The position numbers and the translations under genes were made by a program. A DNA stretch of 64,000 nucleotides, taken from Ophiobolus disseminans. Taxonomy: Eukaryota > Ascomycota > Dothideomycetes > Pleosporales > Phaeosphaeriaceae. Shown here in pieces: positions 45,477-56,700 of this stretch. The stretch covers positions 1-64,000 of the forward strand of contig MU006248.1 in assembly GCA_010093685.1 (NCBI GenBank). The letters are read 5' to 3'. How positions within the stretch are numbered: the stretch's first letter is position 1; each line of letters starts with the position of its first letter. The notes below the pieces were generated by a model. That model was not told where the DNA came from. It ran no database searches and saw nothing but the letters and a program-made list of their open reading frames with translations.

Positions 45477-45526
45477 TGATGGACTTTGATGGACTTTAAT
45501 GGACTTTGATGGACCTTGATGGCTTT
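45477..45526. repeat. Five-copy 10-bp minisatellite
   Basis: Five tandem, slightly varied copies of TGATGGACTT, in the intergenic space upstream of the VOC gene. Confidence 0.9.
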
Positions 45527-45670
45527 CGGTGTTGAAACGGCACCCGAGAAAGCCGGCACAGGGGATGGAGAGTTGAGGCTTGCCTAGCGTACCACGCTAA
45601 TAACGTGTCTCCGTGTCGCGTCCAACGCGTCCAACTATTCAATATCCAACAATACAGTCAGCCACACTCA

Positions 45671-45874
45671 ATGGATTACCGCAAGGACCTAAGCTTTATC
45701 GATATCAACAAGCGTGAAACGCGAGTTCGTGAGCGCATCGTTTTTTACAAGCAGAGGATCAAGGAGTGTGCGGCCTTGCTCAACGAACATGTCGCGGGAG
45801 TGGATGACGAAAACAAGCGTTGCCAAAAGGCCCGGGACAATCTGACATATCATCGACAGAAGATTGAGTTCTAG
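45671..45874 (+). CDS. Coiled-coil fragment upstream of alkyltransferase-like ORF
   Basis: ATG 45671 opens MDYRKDLSFIDINKRETRVR, a charged coiled coil, and stops at TAG 45872-45874. A one-base shift at about 45868 would continue the helix (LARQRVEVSKEKKRIKSV) to about 45955, and the next frame (KKPEFRAYERAQQARARG) leads into the 46078 frame. It may be the broken 5' part of the gene annotated at 46078, or a separate short gene. No family recognised. Confidence 0.35.
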   Translation: MDYRKDLSFIDINKRETRVRERIVFYKQRIKECAALLNEHVAGVDDENKRCQKARDNLTYHRQKIEF

Positions 45875-46077
45875 CAAGGCAACGGGTTGAAGTGTCGAAA
45901 GAGAAGAAACGTATCAAAAGCGTTCCTATGATGCGTGAAGTGGAAAGTCATTGACAAGCTGGGATTCGGAAATATGGCATCGATCGATGTATCAAGAAGC
46001 CAGAATTTCGCGCGTACGAGCGAGCACAACAAGCAAGAGCGAGAGGTCGTGATGCACCAGTATCCACCCAGACGAAC

Positions 46078-46905
46078 ATGTTCGGCAGCAGCGGAATGTT
46101 AATTCCTGCACGCAATGACAGACCTCGAAATCCTCCACCAGCTAGACCGGGTCCACTGGAGGCCGCTCGGATCAATCAAATAACATTCGAGCATGCGCAC
46201 TTGACACAGGGCAGGCAGCCAGTTGACCCTTTTGAGAATACTGATTCCGCTCCACGGGACAGCTATGAACCAACCCAAATGGCGTTGCTTTTGCGCATCT
46301 CCGAGAAACCCGAACTGGTGGAGCACTATCCACACACTTTGAGATTCCTCGAAGACACACCACTCGACTACACCCAGCCTTGCCATGTGAACGCAAAGAC
46401 GGCAATGGATAGGTACTTGGAATTAACCGGAGCAGGACAGCCTAACAACCTACCTCAAGACATGCAAGACCTACACGACCGTATCGATGCAATCCCTAAA
46501 CTATCTAATCGAGCTAAGCTGATCTTGCTCATGGCGACTTTCATCCCTGTAGGTAGCTACACCACGTACAATGCCATCAAAGACTGGCTTCTAGAGGCGG
46601 GACATAAGCTCCCCAGCACACACATCACGAGCGCGCTCAAGAAAGGCATGTCATACTTCGCCCTCGAAGAGATACCTGTGCATCGTATCGTCAAATATAA
46701 CGGCGACATCGGCGTGCGGTCCTACGATTAGGGAAGCCATTTAGATAATCTCGACGATAACGAGAGGCGCGCTCTTCTCAAAAATGAAGGCGGACGATTC
46801 GACAAGAACGGAAAGATTTTGGGTGGCCGATTGGAGTTCCACAAAGTGGAAGAGTCGATGAAGGGCACGATGGTTGGGAAGTACATTCAGAGTTTTCCGC
46901 ACTGA
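46078..46905 (+). pseudogene. Alkyltransferase-like (ATL/MGMT DNA-binding domain) protein, PVHR, premature stop
   Basis: From ATG 46078, 217 codons to TAG 46729-46731; the same frame continues 57 codons to TGA 46903-46905. Residues 145-217 follow the C-terminal domain of O6-alkylguanine-DNA alkyltransferase: RAKLILLMATFIPVGSYTTY, ITSALKKGM for the recognition helix, then EIPVHRIVKYNGDIG where the active enzymes have PCHR. After the stop, ERRALLKNEGGRFDKNGKI matches the closing LL..EG helix. The nucleophilic Cys is Val, as ATL proteins replace it (Trp in S. pombe Atl1). ATLs flag alkylated guanine for excision repair. The N-terminal ~140 residues are a separate acidic, helical region. The TAG falls inside the domain, so the copy is probably dead or read through. 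Confidence 0.65.
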
Positions 46906-47705
46906 TTTGGTGGATGGGAATAAGCTCCTTGACACTTTGTTGCTACCAGCCGACTGGACGACAGCACTGAAGTGTATACACTTCTACAGCAAGCTGAAAT
47001 ATCGGCGGTGGGGTTCTGACGAACGACGACACAGCCTTCGAATCGGCGACTGTGCGCACTGCCCGATGGTCCGAGATAATCTCCAACAATTATCTTAGCA
47101 TGTTCTTCCTCAACTGGTTTGTGCGTCGAGCGGTGTAGCTAAATCCGAACACGAGTACTCTTTGACCGCATTGTTCAGCCTCAGATCCAACAAATCTGGA
47201 CCCCGCATAGTGACTACGAGATACCCACGCCTTTATGCCGTATCATGCAGTTACATCGCACCCGCTCGAGAGAACAGCAATCAAACCATACGATCTGGAG
47301 GTCTTGGCGTGCATACCTATCACCAGCTAGCGCATGAGCGAGACAAATCCCCTTCCCCAGAGCGGGCACAAAACGTCGAGATACTTACGTCGGCGACAAA
47401 GAAGATACGAAGTCTCAAACTTTTCCGGTGATGTTCGCCGACGTGTGGACCAGCCTGCCCCATTGGTGCATGAGGCTGCTTACCTACAGAAGGATCGTGG
47501 AGCTGAACCATCTCGCAGACCGCTCGGCATGCTGCCTGACCTTCAGCCTCAACGTCAGCTCATGACCTGATCATGAGAGTAAATATACACCGACAAGTGC
47601 TGGCAGATGAAGATACCAACATAAAGGCAGACATGAAAGCACCATGAACAACTCACCTTCCTCGACAAGCAACTCAATCAACAGCAACCCTCGATCTTCA
47701 ACACC
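46906..47705. other. Intergenic, nothing recognised
   Basis: About 800 bp containing the promoter of the secreted protein at 47706; only short frames. Confidence 0.45.
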
Positions 47706-48307
47706 ATGCACAGCTATCACCTCCTCTCCTTGGCCCTAGCCTTTGCTGCCTCATTCTCGTCCGTCCAGGCCGAGTGCTGCGGCGTTGGCGAATGCGTGTC
47801 CTGGGACACAGTCCCCGGCAGACCAGGCAAGCCTGACAAGGAAGTCTGCAACCGCTGGAAGTGTGCCGACGGACATCACCACGGCTGGGCTGGTTGCTGC
47901 GGTCTGAGCAAGTGCAACATTTTCTGCTGCAACTGCGACAAGAGGGGCGACAGTGGTATGAAATACTTGCACTTTTTTCTCGCCATTTAGCAGGTACTGA
48001 CGTTGTGACAGTCTGCCGAACATCCAAATCGCTGCTCATGCAGGATCACGAGTTGGAGTTGCGCGCTGAAACAATCAGCCAGAGCGACGAGGACATGTTC
48101 AAAGCTGCGAACACGGCTGGCACGGGCCATTTGAGCCTTGCGGAGTTTGTGGCGTATTTCGGTGCGAAGACGGATGATGCGAGCCTTGTTGCTAAGTTTG
48201 CGCTGTGAGTATAGTTGAAGCTGGTTTGGAAGCAAGTGGCTAACGCTTTTAGACATGACAAGAATGGGGATGGGTACTTGCAGGTGCGTGAGATGAGACT
48301 TGATTAG
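47706..48307 (+). CDS. Secreted cysteine-rich EF-hand protein
   Basis: Exons 47706-47955, 48012-48204 and 48253-48307 (introns 56 and 48 bp) give 165 residues. MHSYHLLSLALAFAASFSSV plus QA is a strong signal peptide. The mature protein starts with a 60-residue region of about thirteen Cys (ECCGVGECVSW, GWAGCCGLSKCNIFCCNCDK), then a helical pair of EF-hands: a degenerate loop NTAGTGHLSLAE and a canonical loop DKNGDGYLQVRE with all calcium ligands in place. It ends soon after; a possible GTGCGT donor near 48285 means a further exon cannot be excluded. The layout fits an extracellular calcium-binding, effector-like protein. Function unknown. Confidence 0.8.
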
Positions 48308-48711
48308 GATGGAGAGGGTTGAACAGGTGGGGTTGTTGTCATCAGTTGGGAGCAAGTGTTTCATCAAAAGCGCGCAGATTAAGGTGCTCTTGTGTCTTCA
48401 GGCTCTTGCTTTAGGCGTGGTTCAAGAATCATATCATGCTTTGCCGTGTTGCAAATGTCCTTCATGGTCCAGAACCTGCATGAAATTTAGTTGATTAGCG
48501 GCACGCTAGTTCTAAGCTCATCACTACACCTCGCGTGCTAGTGCGTACGATTCGTGTACTCGCTTGCCTCAGCCCCACAAGGATACGCTCGGACGTTTTA
48601 CAGCAAACAATCGAGTACTCAACTCGACGCTCACACTCACTGCTCACATCTTCTCGCCCACATCTGGATGGGTTTGCACTCTCGCTCAACCTCGACACAC
48701 ACACCTACAAC
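48308..48711. other. Intergenic promoter of J-domain gene
   Basis: About 400 bp. Frame is open upstream of the ATG at 48712 but composition changes there; treated as leader. Confidence 0.45.
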
Positions 48712-51209
48712 ATGGCTCAACAGCCCACACAACCGACGTTTCCGGACGCTTATCAGGACCTTGGTCTCGATGCAAGTGCCTCCAACTCAGACATCAAGGC
48801 AGCCTATCGCAGACTCGCGCTAGTACACCATCCAGACAAGAACCTGACTGCAGCTGGAGAGGCTACCGACGCGGCCGAATTTCGTAGAGTGAACGAAGCA
48901 TACGAACTCCTCCAAGACGACCAGTCCAAGGCACGCTACGACCAGCAATACACACGTGTACAGGCGGCATGGACAAAGTACAGAAACGACGTCGATGAAT
49001 TCAAACAGGACCCTGGAGCTTGGCGGACAAAGCAAGCGGGCGCATCAAGAGCACAGGCAGACGCACAGGCACGAGCCCGAGCTGCAGCGGCAGCTCACCA
49101 CCGACACACATACTACACGTTCGACGACAGTGACGATAGTGAATGGGGTTATGATGACTATGAAGATGCTGATTGGGGCTTCTTCGAGGCGCAATATGCT
49201 CATGAGGCGAGAGACTTTGAAGGGTGGGTCGAGCAGTTCCATCGCGAGCAAAAGGAACAGCAGGCCCAGCGGGACGCACACTACGAACATGTGCGTGCCC
49301 AACATAGAGAGGCTATGGAGCGAGATAGGATGCGTGCCGAGGCCAACAAGCGGGCCATTGAGCTACAGAAGGAGGAAACAGAGTCACAGCACCCTCGGAC
49401 AGATGGGATTCGCATATCCAGCCAAGAGGAGAAGCTGGCCATGGCCAAGGTCTGGGTACAGGGAGTTCAGCGCAAGTATGTTCAGGTGCTGCGAGGCATT
49501 CCAGGGTTCAACAATCTTGATGATGTAGGAGAAATCGATCTGGGCTGGGAGAGGAAGAAGGGACGACAGACCTGCCACTTCTGCGACGCTCATGTCCACG
49601 AGTACAGCTACCGTATACCTTACGGAGGTGCCGTCGCTTGTCGTGCGTGCAAAAACGCAATTGCCGCGTCCAGTCTAAATAAGCCATTCGCGTACGTGAA
49701 CACGCACTCGGGTGCGAAGAAGGGCAAGGAGAAGAAGAAGGGTAAGAAAGCCAAGGCGAAACCGTCACGGAATTCAGATTTCGATGAGCCAGTGGAGGCA
49801 GACGAAGCCACCGACGAAGATGCCTACTTGAGTAATGAAGCAGAAAAGCTGCCTGCAGAAGCTGCGGTGCGTGAGCAAGAAGCTCAGCAAGAGGAGAAAG
49901 CACGAGTAGAGCGTGAGGCGCGTGATTTCAAACGAAAGCGGCACGCGAAGCCCACGAAAAGGCTGCCCAGAAAGCATCGGAAAAGGCTGCACGGGAGAAG
50001 GCCGATTTAGAGAGGGCAGCCCGAGAAAAAGCTGCATCGGATGAAGTTGCTCGCCAAGCAGCAGAGGAGAAGAAGAAGGCACGTGCTAAAGAGCTAGAAG
50101 AGGAGAAAGCACAGAAGAAAGCTGCACGTAAGAAAGCCGCCAAGGAGCGGCTTGCTTTGGAAAAGGCACAAGAGCGGGCGGCTAAGGAGGACGAGCAGAG
50201 ATCATCACGCGAACGAGAAGCGCAAGAGAAGGAGAGGCAATTTCAAGAAGCAGAAGAGATGGCGAGGGGACGAGAGGCCGAAGAGACGGCGACAAGGGAG
50301 CGGGAGGCCGAAGAAGCGAGAGAAGAGGAGATACGAAGACGAGTAGCACAACAAGCACGTGAGAAAGAGGCGCGCGAGATCCACGAGCGAGTTCTGCGAA
50401 ACGCGGCACAACTAGCGAAAGAAGCAGCCGAAGCAGAGGCCATACGGCGCTTGCGAGTAGAGCATCAGGCACGAGAAGCTCACAAGGGAGCTGCATGGGC
50501 AAAGCTACTTGCAGAAGTGCAGGAAGCAGAAGAATTGGCTTTCGCCGCCACCGACAACAACGACTCCACCAAGGAAAGCATCGAGCCCAAACCAAATGTC
50601 CCGAAGACGAAAGCTGCTCGCCCTCCATCCGTATGCTCTATCTGCAACGAAGACGGCCATCTCACTCGCAAGTCTCCCAGCAAGCGCACTGAAGGCATCA
50701 CTGTCGTCGACGATGTCACCCAAAACCTGCGTCAAGCTTCGGCATCTGCAGTCGATGAGAACTCGTCATCTTTGGCCCCGGAATCCGACAATTTAATGTC
50801 ACATACCATAAAGGTCAAGCTGCCACCTCGTCCCAAGAACCGCCAGCGAAACATGAAGAAGCGGTCCGAGAAGGTTGCCAACGAGGTGACTCAAACCAAC
50901 GCCACGCAAAACCCCCCCATCGAAGACATAGCGACCACATCACGGCTCCAAATCTCTATCGAAACAGACTCTGCGGGCGTCAGGGTCAAGCTCCCACCTT
51001 GTCCTGAGGACACCAACCACGATGTCGACGCTACCTCTCCGATCGACTCCGCTGTTGCGACTGATGATGCTTCGAAGCCGAACGATCCAGCCAAGCAGGT
51101 CAAGAAGAAACCTCGTCGCCCTGTCATCTGCTATTCGTGTAAAGGAAAGGGACACATGGGGCGAAACTGCCCGGTGCGTGCAGCGAAGGCGAAGGTAGCG
51201 GGAGGTTGA
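48712..51209 (+). CDS. J-domain protein with zinc motifs and CCHC knuckle, split by frameshift
   Basis: ATG 48712 opens a J domain at residues 13-78 with intact HPD at 40-42 (YRRLALVHHPDKN). A Tyr/Asp-rich region and charged helices follow, then CHFC...CRAC (about 287-315), a zinc-ribbon-like pair. The frame closes at 50008-50010, but from about 49935 the alternative frame carries a continuous Glu/Lys/Ala coiled coil (EAAREAHEKAAQKASEKAAR) through 50157 to 51209, ending with CYSCKGKGHMGRNC, a CCHC knuckle. A degenerate knuckle (CSICNEDGHL, last Cys lost) lies before it. The two frames differ by one base with no usable intron, so they look like one ~830-residue gene with a frameshift or a sequencing error. 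An Hsp70 co-chaperone with RNA binding is plausible. Confidence 0.75.
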
Positions 51210-51750
51210 AAGGTCTTTCGAAAGTCAATGGGCTACGAATTTCAGTATGTCTTGACAGCGGGATTTGGATGAGTATACAACACTATGGATGATGATCAGG
51301 ATGGCATTTGGTGTTATGGTGTTTCAGTGAGCTTGAGAGGTTGGTATATTTGATGGCACGGCCGGACCCTCAGGCGCGGAATCAGAGATGAGCTGGTTGC
51401 ATGGCCATACAAAGGAATCAAGGTCTATACATGATCAAGAAATGAGACGCACTGCGCTGGGATCTCAGTACCCTTGGCTCGCAAGATGTGAAGCTCACGA
51501 ACAACGTCTTAGCTTTTAATTGTGCTGATCAGGTATGAGTGCATGTTCCAGTACTTTCCCAACCTACTGCAGAATAGATTCAAACCGGACTCACCGTTTA
51601 ATCCTTCTTGCTCCCTTGTCACAAGATCATAGCAAGAAACTCACACGAGGCACACCGCGCTAATCGCATATCGCCTAGCTCACCCTCCACTCTCCTTCAA
51701 GGCAGCAACGAACAACCACACCCAACATACCCCACCACACCCCACTCCCA
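51210..51750. other. Intergenic promoter of sirtuin gene
   Basis: About 540 bp; C/A-rich leader (CCACACCCCACTCCCA) directly before the ATG. No other feature. Confidence 0.45.
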
Positions 51751-52647
51751 ATGCCCTCTCCTTCCGTACCAGACTACTCCGCCGTAGTATCCGCAACAGG
51801 TTTCCTTCCCCCCCGCGCCTCGCGCTCCCTCTCAACTTTCCACGACCACATCCTCACCTCAAGACGCACACTCGCCCTCCTAGGCGCCGGTCTCTCCGCA
51901 CCATCCGGCATCCCCACATTCCGCGGCGCAGGCGGTGTATGGCGCACACACGATGTGCTCCAGCTGGCCACGCCCGCGGGCTTCGCAGCTGACCCCGCGC
52001 TTGTGTGGGCGTTTGAGCTTGAACGAAGAAGTTTGGTTAGGGCTGCGAGGCCGAATGCAGCGCATGTAGCGCTTGCGAAGCTTGCAGAGAAGAACAATCA
52101 TTTCCTGGCGTTGACGATGAATGTGGACGATTTGAGTGAGAGGGCTGGACATGCTGAGGACCATTTGTTTCGTTTGCATGGCTCGATTTTCAGCACGAAG
52201 TGTACGGTGTGCGATGCGCACGTTGCAGAAGATTGTGCGGATGGGGGCGTGAGGAAGCTGTTTGAGCACGATTTGTCGAAACCGTTGACACTTGCTGATG
52301 TCCCGCGCTGTCTTGAGCCAGACTGCGACGGCTTGTTGCGGCCGGGTGTGGTATGGTTCTCGGAGTCTCTTCCACAGCCTATGATGAAGGAAATTTTCGA
52401 GTGGATCAACGATCCAAATGACAGCGCCATCGACACCATGCTCGTTATTGGCACGAGCGCGCTGGTGTATCCCGCGACGGCGTATATTGAAGCTGCGCGA
52501 AGGAAAGGTGCACGTGTGGCTGTTGTGAATGTTGAGAAAGAGGATCCGAGTTTGTTGGGCTTGGAGGAACAGGACTGGTATTTCGAAGGCGATGCGGCGG
52601 AGCTTGTGCCGAGGATGTTGGAGGCTGTTGTTGGTGGGGATGGCTGA
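51751..52647 (+). CDS. Class III (SIRT5-like) sirtuin with altered TQN motif
   Basis: 298 codons, single exon. The Rossmann NAD site GAGLSAPSGIPTFRG is at 45-59, catalytic His143 in RLHGS, zinc Cys at 151, 154, 187 and 192, VVWFSE at 200-205 and GTSALVYPA at 234-242. Order and length fit the Sirt5 branch. Two departures stand out: the invariant TQN(V/I)D reads TMNVD (Met123), and at the Tyr-x-x-Arg acyl-lysine selector of Sirt5 only Arg92 is kept, with Glu89 in place of Tyr. Family members remove acyl groups from lysine using NAD; activity and specificity here may be changed. Location cannot be told. Confidence 0.93.
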   Translation: MPSPSVPDYSAVVSATGFLPPRASRSLSTFHDHILTSRRTLALLGAGLSAPSGIPTFRGAGGVWRTHDVLQLATPAGFAADPALVWAFELERRSLVRAARPNAAHVALAKLAEKNNHFLALTMNVDDLSERAGHAEDHLFRLHGSIFSTKCTVCDAHVAEDCADGGVRKLFEHDLSKPLTLADVPRCLEPDCDGLLRPGVVWFSESLPQPMMKEIFEWINDPNDSAIDTMLVIGTSALVYPATAYIEAARRKGARVAVVNVEKEDPSLLGLEEQDWYFEGDAAELVPRMLEAVVGGDG

Positions 52648-53387
52648 AGTGGATAGAATGTAGATGTAAAGTATGGCGATTCAATCTCATTACGCGTACT
52701 TATTGCATGTCATATGAGGATGCGCTACATAGCCTTTTTACAGTGACTGTGCTTACACGCAATGTTCTATGCAGGACACGAAGACCAAGAGGAGGGGAGT
52801 TGAACCGTATAATATATATGTACATATCATACTACTAGTAACTTGTCGTAGTCTAGTTCTACAGTGTCTTGTGAAACTTAACAGATGCATATTTCTGTGT
52901 TGATATCAATACTGACAACTTATTATCCCAATCAATACCGACAACTTGGTATTTAAATCAACATGAACAATGAAGGCAAACAACTAAACACTGACATGCA
53001 TAGACATTCGATACACGCACATGCAGACGGAAATCAGATAAACGAAGTAGAATTCACCACTCTTGCAACAGATATCTGATTACCAGAATATTTCTCACAG
53101 CAAGATTCTTTGTTTAAAGATATCTCGACCGCAACGCATACACACTCTCCGTCACACCCTACTCATCCTCTTTCTCCATGTGTCTATCCACAAATCTCGC
53201 AAAACAAACTCGCCAAGTCGCGCCTCTCCTACCACCACTATTTCTCCACTCATCCCCACCTACCCATGCAGACCTACAAATATCCGCCCACATCCCCCTT
53301 TCTCCAGCGCTGACGTGTATTCCAGTATATCTATCTCTCACAGACCTACGTAATTTGACTCAGTGCCCAGCCACGAAGCTTACGCAT
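52648..53387. other. AT-rich intergenic region
   Basis: About 740 bp, markedly AT-rich in 52.8-53.1 kb. No gene recognised. Confidence 0.45.
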
Positions 53388-53480
53388 CTAGTCCACGTTG
53401 ATGTCTGCGTCGGGCACGTATATCGCAGCTAGGTGGAGATGTGTGGGAGCGTTGAGGACCGTCAGGATGGTATGAGGTGT
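53388..53480 (-). other. Possible last exon of an unidentified minus-strand gene
   Basis: One minus-strand frame reads HTILTVLNAPTHLHLAAIYV then PDADINVD to TAG at 53390-53388, which looks protein-like. No splice join to an upstream exon could be fixed because the sequence immediately upstream consists of tandem intron-like units. Confidence 0.25.
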
Positions 53481-53534
53481 TTGTGACGTTTGGGGGTAGG
53501 AATAGGAGGAAGGGAGGGATGAGGGTGTGTATAC

Positions 53535-53625
53535 CTGCTTCACCGACGTTAGTTATGAGGCGTATGAGATATTTAGACGTTGGAAGGGAAGGTAGGGAGA
53601 GAGGGAGGGAGGAGAGTGTGTATAC
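53535..53625 (-). repeat. Tandem intron-like units with abutting CAG|GTATAC
   Basis: Read on the minus strand, 53625-53535 begins GTATACACAC, has a pyrimidine-rich body, a CTAAC branch-like site and ends GAAGCAG, i.e. it is shaped like a complete 91 bp intron. The next unit begins GTATACACAC directly at 53534, and the preceding unit also ends CTAAC...TTAGGCAG directly at 53626. At least two copies of GCAGGTATACACAC 91 bp apart, with flanking sequence similarity, show a head-to-tail duplication. Confidence 0.6.
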
Positions 53626-53799
53626 CTGCCTAACTGTCGTCGGGCATAGGTTAGATAAGATGTAGAGCGGAGTAGTAAATGCTGCGGGTTGCAAGCACGC
53701 CGGTCTTTTTACTGTAGAGTAGGAGCTGCGCAAAACTGTGCGAGATAGTGAAGAAACGGAGAGGAATTGGTTGATTGAGTTACATCTGAACAAACGATC

Positions 53800-56700
53800 A
53801 GATGGGATGATGAGGCTTCCTACATGGTCACAAAATTATTTCAAAACTGCATGAATCTACGCATCAGACGGCTTCAACTTGGCGACAACAATAAAGCATA
53901 CCGAACGCAAACCCGCAACCTCAACGGCGCGCTGGCTAGAGCTCGAAAGAAACGCGGAGCCGAACACCGCCGAACACAACAAACCTTCAGCAGGACAAGG
54001 TTGATAGTCGACCTGAATACGGAAGAAGATGCGCACCCTTCTCCACCACACCCGCATACTCACGAATCACCCTGCCCGTCATGTCGTCGCCAGCTCCTAC
54101 ACTCACCTCAACCCCAGGCCCAAACCCCAATCCTACCTACAATTCGTCACATTCACCATCCAGCGCCTACCTCCATCCCACGAGAGCGTATTCGATATCA
54201 CAGCCTCGCCGATCAATATTGTCAGGATCAAGATACTTCCACCCACACAAGGGCGATCGCGCCTTCACACGAGTCAGTCCGCACCTGCACGCGCATCCCA
54301 AACAGTGCGATCGCCTTCGCTTAGTCTTGCGGGACTTGCCCTCAACAGGCGCGTCGGCCAACGCATCTGGAGTGCGAGCTGCACCTCGCCGTCCAGTTTG
54401 GACTGATGGGTGAGGGCGATTGGGCGCTGTGGGGCGCATACAGGAAAGTGGCTGGCGGACAAGTGTTCAGCGGATGCCGTTTACGGTGCGAGGATGCGTG
54501 TTTCTACGGACGAAGGATTTCGCGAGTCTGGTGTATCTATACCGATGCATGTGTTGGGCGCGACGAGACGACGTGGAGAGCGCGTGGGAAGCGATGGGAG
54601 CAGCGGAGTCGCCGAGCGAGTCGATAGCCACTGCAACGGTCGCTTGGAGCCTCCGTTGCGCAATGTGGGATAGCGGGTTGGCCGCAAGGAGATTGAGATG
54701 TGGGCCGCGAGTCGGATGCGTGGTCCATGGCAGCTGAAGGGCACGAAAGTGGTGTGAGAAGAAAAGGCCAAGAGGGAAAGAAGAGACGAGGATGCATGCA
54801 CGCCGTTGGCTAGCTTACCTGGTGGTTGGGAGCCAATGGCCAGAAGGTGCGGCGTTGGACGTAAACTGCTCCTGGCGATAATCTTTTCGACGTCGCGATT
54901 GCGGTGTTGCTTGGGTACCTTACTCGCACCGCCTTCCCCAATCGCACCTGTGACTAACAGAAAGACATGACACGCTCGCTTCTGCATGCTTACCGGCGCG
55001 ACATGGAGCTCCAGCAGAAACAGACCAGGGCAAGGCGCCTCACCTTACCATTTCACCGGATGCAGAGCCCCTCCAAACCACCCCCGGCGTGCACCCCACC
55101 ACGAGGGGGGCCAACGAAGAGGTCGAATCGTACGGCACGGCGGCCAGCCTCGCGCGTGGGAGCCCAGGTCCTGCATCGGATACGCGAGGGCGGCATGTAA
55201 GTAAGATGCGCTGCTCCGACCGTCCGTCACTGCGTTTTGATGTTTCGCATCAACGGCAAGGGGGATGTGTTCGGGAGTTCTTACGTTGCTCCACATGCTT
55301 GATCAACTGCGCTGCGTTTTCTGTCGCACTGTGCGTGCACTCGCGATGCAAAGCCGCGCCAATCCGACGACGAACCCGTAAAGCAATCGGTCCTGGGAAA
55401 GAGTTTCTGAAGCTCATAGAGACAAACAACCAGCAAGAAATGCGCGCATGTTTATTAATAGCGCCCTAGCGTAACATAAACGGTTTCCTACCTCGTGGGT
55501 TGTGGCTCGCTTCGCTGCTTGTGGTACCCCGCTGTCCAGCCCTTTCTCTCTCGTGTCAGCGCCGCCTCATCATCCCTCCCGCGCCGTCCCGCACATTGCT
55601 GATGAGCAAAAGGGGAGAAAAGAAGCGAGACGTCCGGCAGCGCTGTAAGCGACCCCTCTGCGAAGGAATAACATGTGCTTGAGGTGGCGAGGAGAATGAT
55701 GTTGGCCGTTGTTCGCCGTCGTCCGCCGTCGTCGAAGATTGCACGTCTGAGACAAGGAAGGCGAGCCCCACGGCCACGGGCGCCGTCTGTCAGACGTCGC
55801 GTGGCCCCTAGCCGTATCCGCTGTGCGACTGGAGGCGAAATAGAACGTCGAGCAGAGACATTTGTGCCACGGCGTCGTCCCGGGGGCAAGGCCTCGGGTT
55901 CGTGTTGCGTCGGTGACATTGGCTGATGAGCGGTCGAAGACACGAAGAACATGCGCGCCCGCGGCGACATCCGCAGGCCACTCAGATTGTTGCGCTGGCT
56001 TTGGTAGCTGCAGGTGCTGATGCAGCCAAATGGAAACGGCAGGTCGATGTGTGCTTGGGAGGCGAGGCGCGAGGCAAGGGCACGCCTTAGCGAGCATCTG
56101 GATGTCGCGCAGCGATGCCGCGGGGAGTCGCAGAATCAGCTACGTGAGCTACGTTTCATTGAGGGCCTCCTCAATTGTTCCGTCATATCAAAAACCCTGC
56201 TTCAGCTCTTTCCCTTGTATTTCTTTGTACATAACCTAGGTCAGCAATCGTGGGGCGTCGAGATTGGAGGGGCAGTCGGAGTGCCTGCGGGGAACGTCCG
56301 TTCACGTTACTCCACGTTTGAGGTGTAGACCTGTGCACCATAGTGCACTATATTTATCCCGCTAATCATTGACGCCAGACCTTGATGATGTTACCGGTTC
56401 GGGACGTCGAGATGTTGGATCCAGGGCCCTGGAAATGTTTGTGCGCCGTCGGGCAGGCAACGGTCATCAACAACGGAGTTCGTGCTTGCGGCGCGTAGAG
56501 TGGGCGAGTGTACTTAGGTTCTGACTTGCCTCAAGGGAGGACTGGTCGGCAACCATGACGTCGGGTCTCCGTAGAAAATCCGCAACCCATGTTGAGCTGG
56601 TAGTGTGTAATGAGCATGGATCATCGATAAAGCTCGCGACATGCATCCCATCTTGATAGTCATCTGTCTCAGACAGCAACAGGGTGTCGCCCGACCCAGC

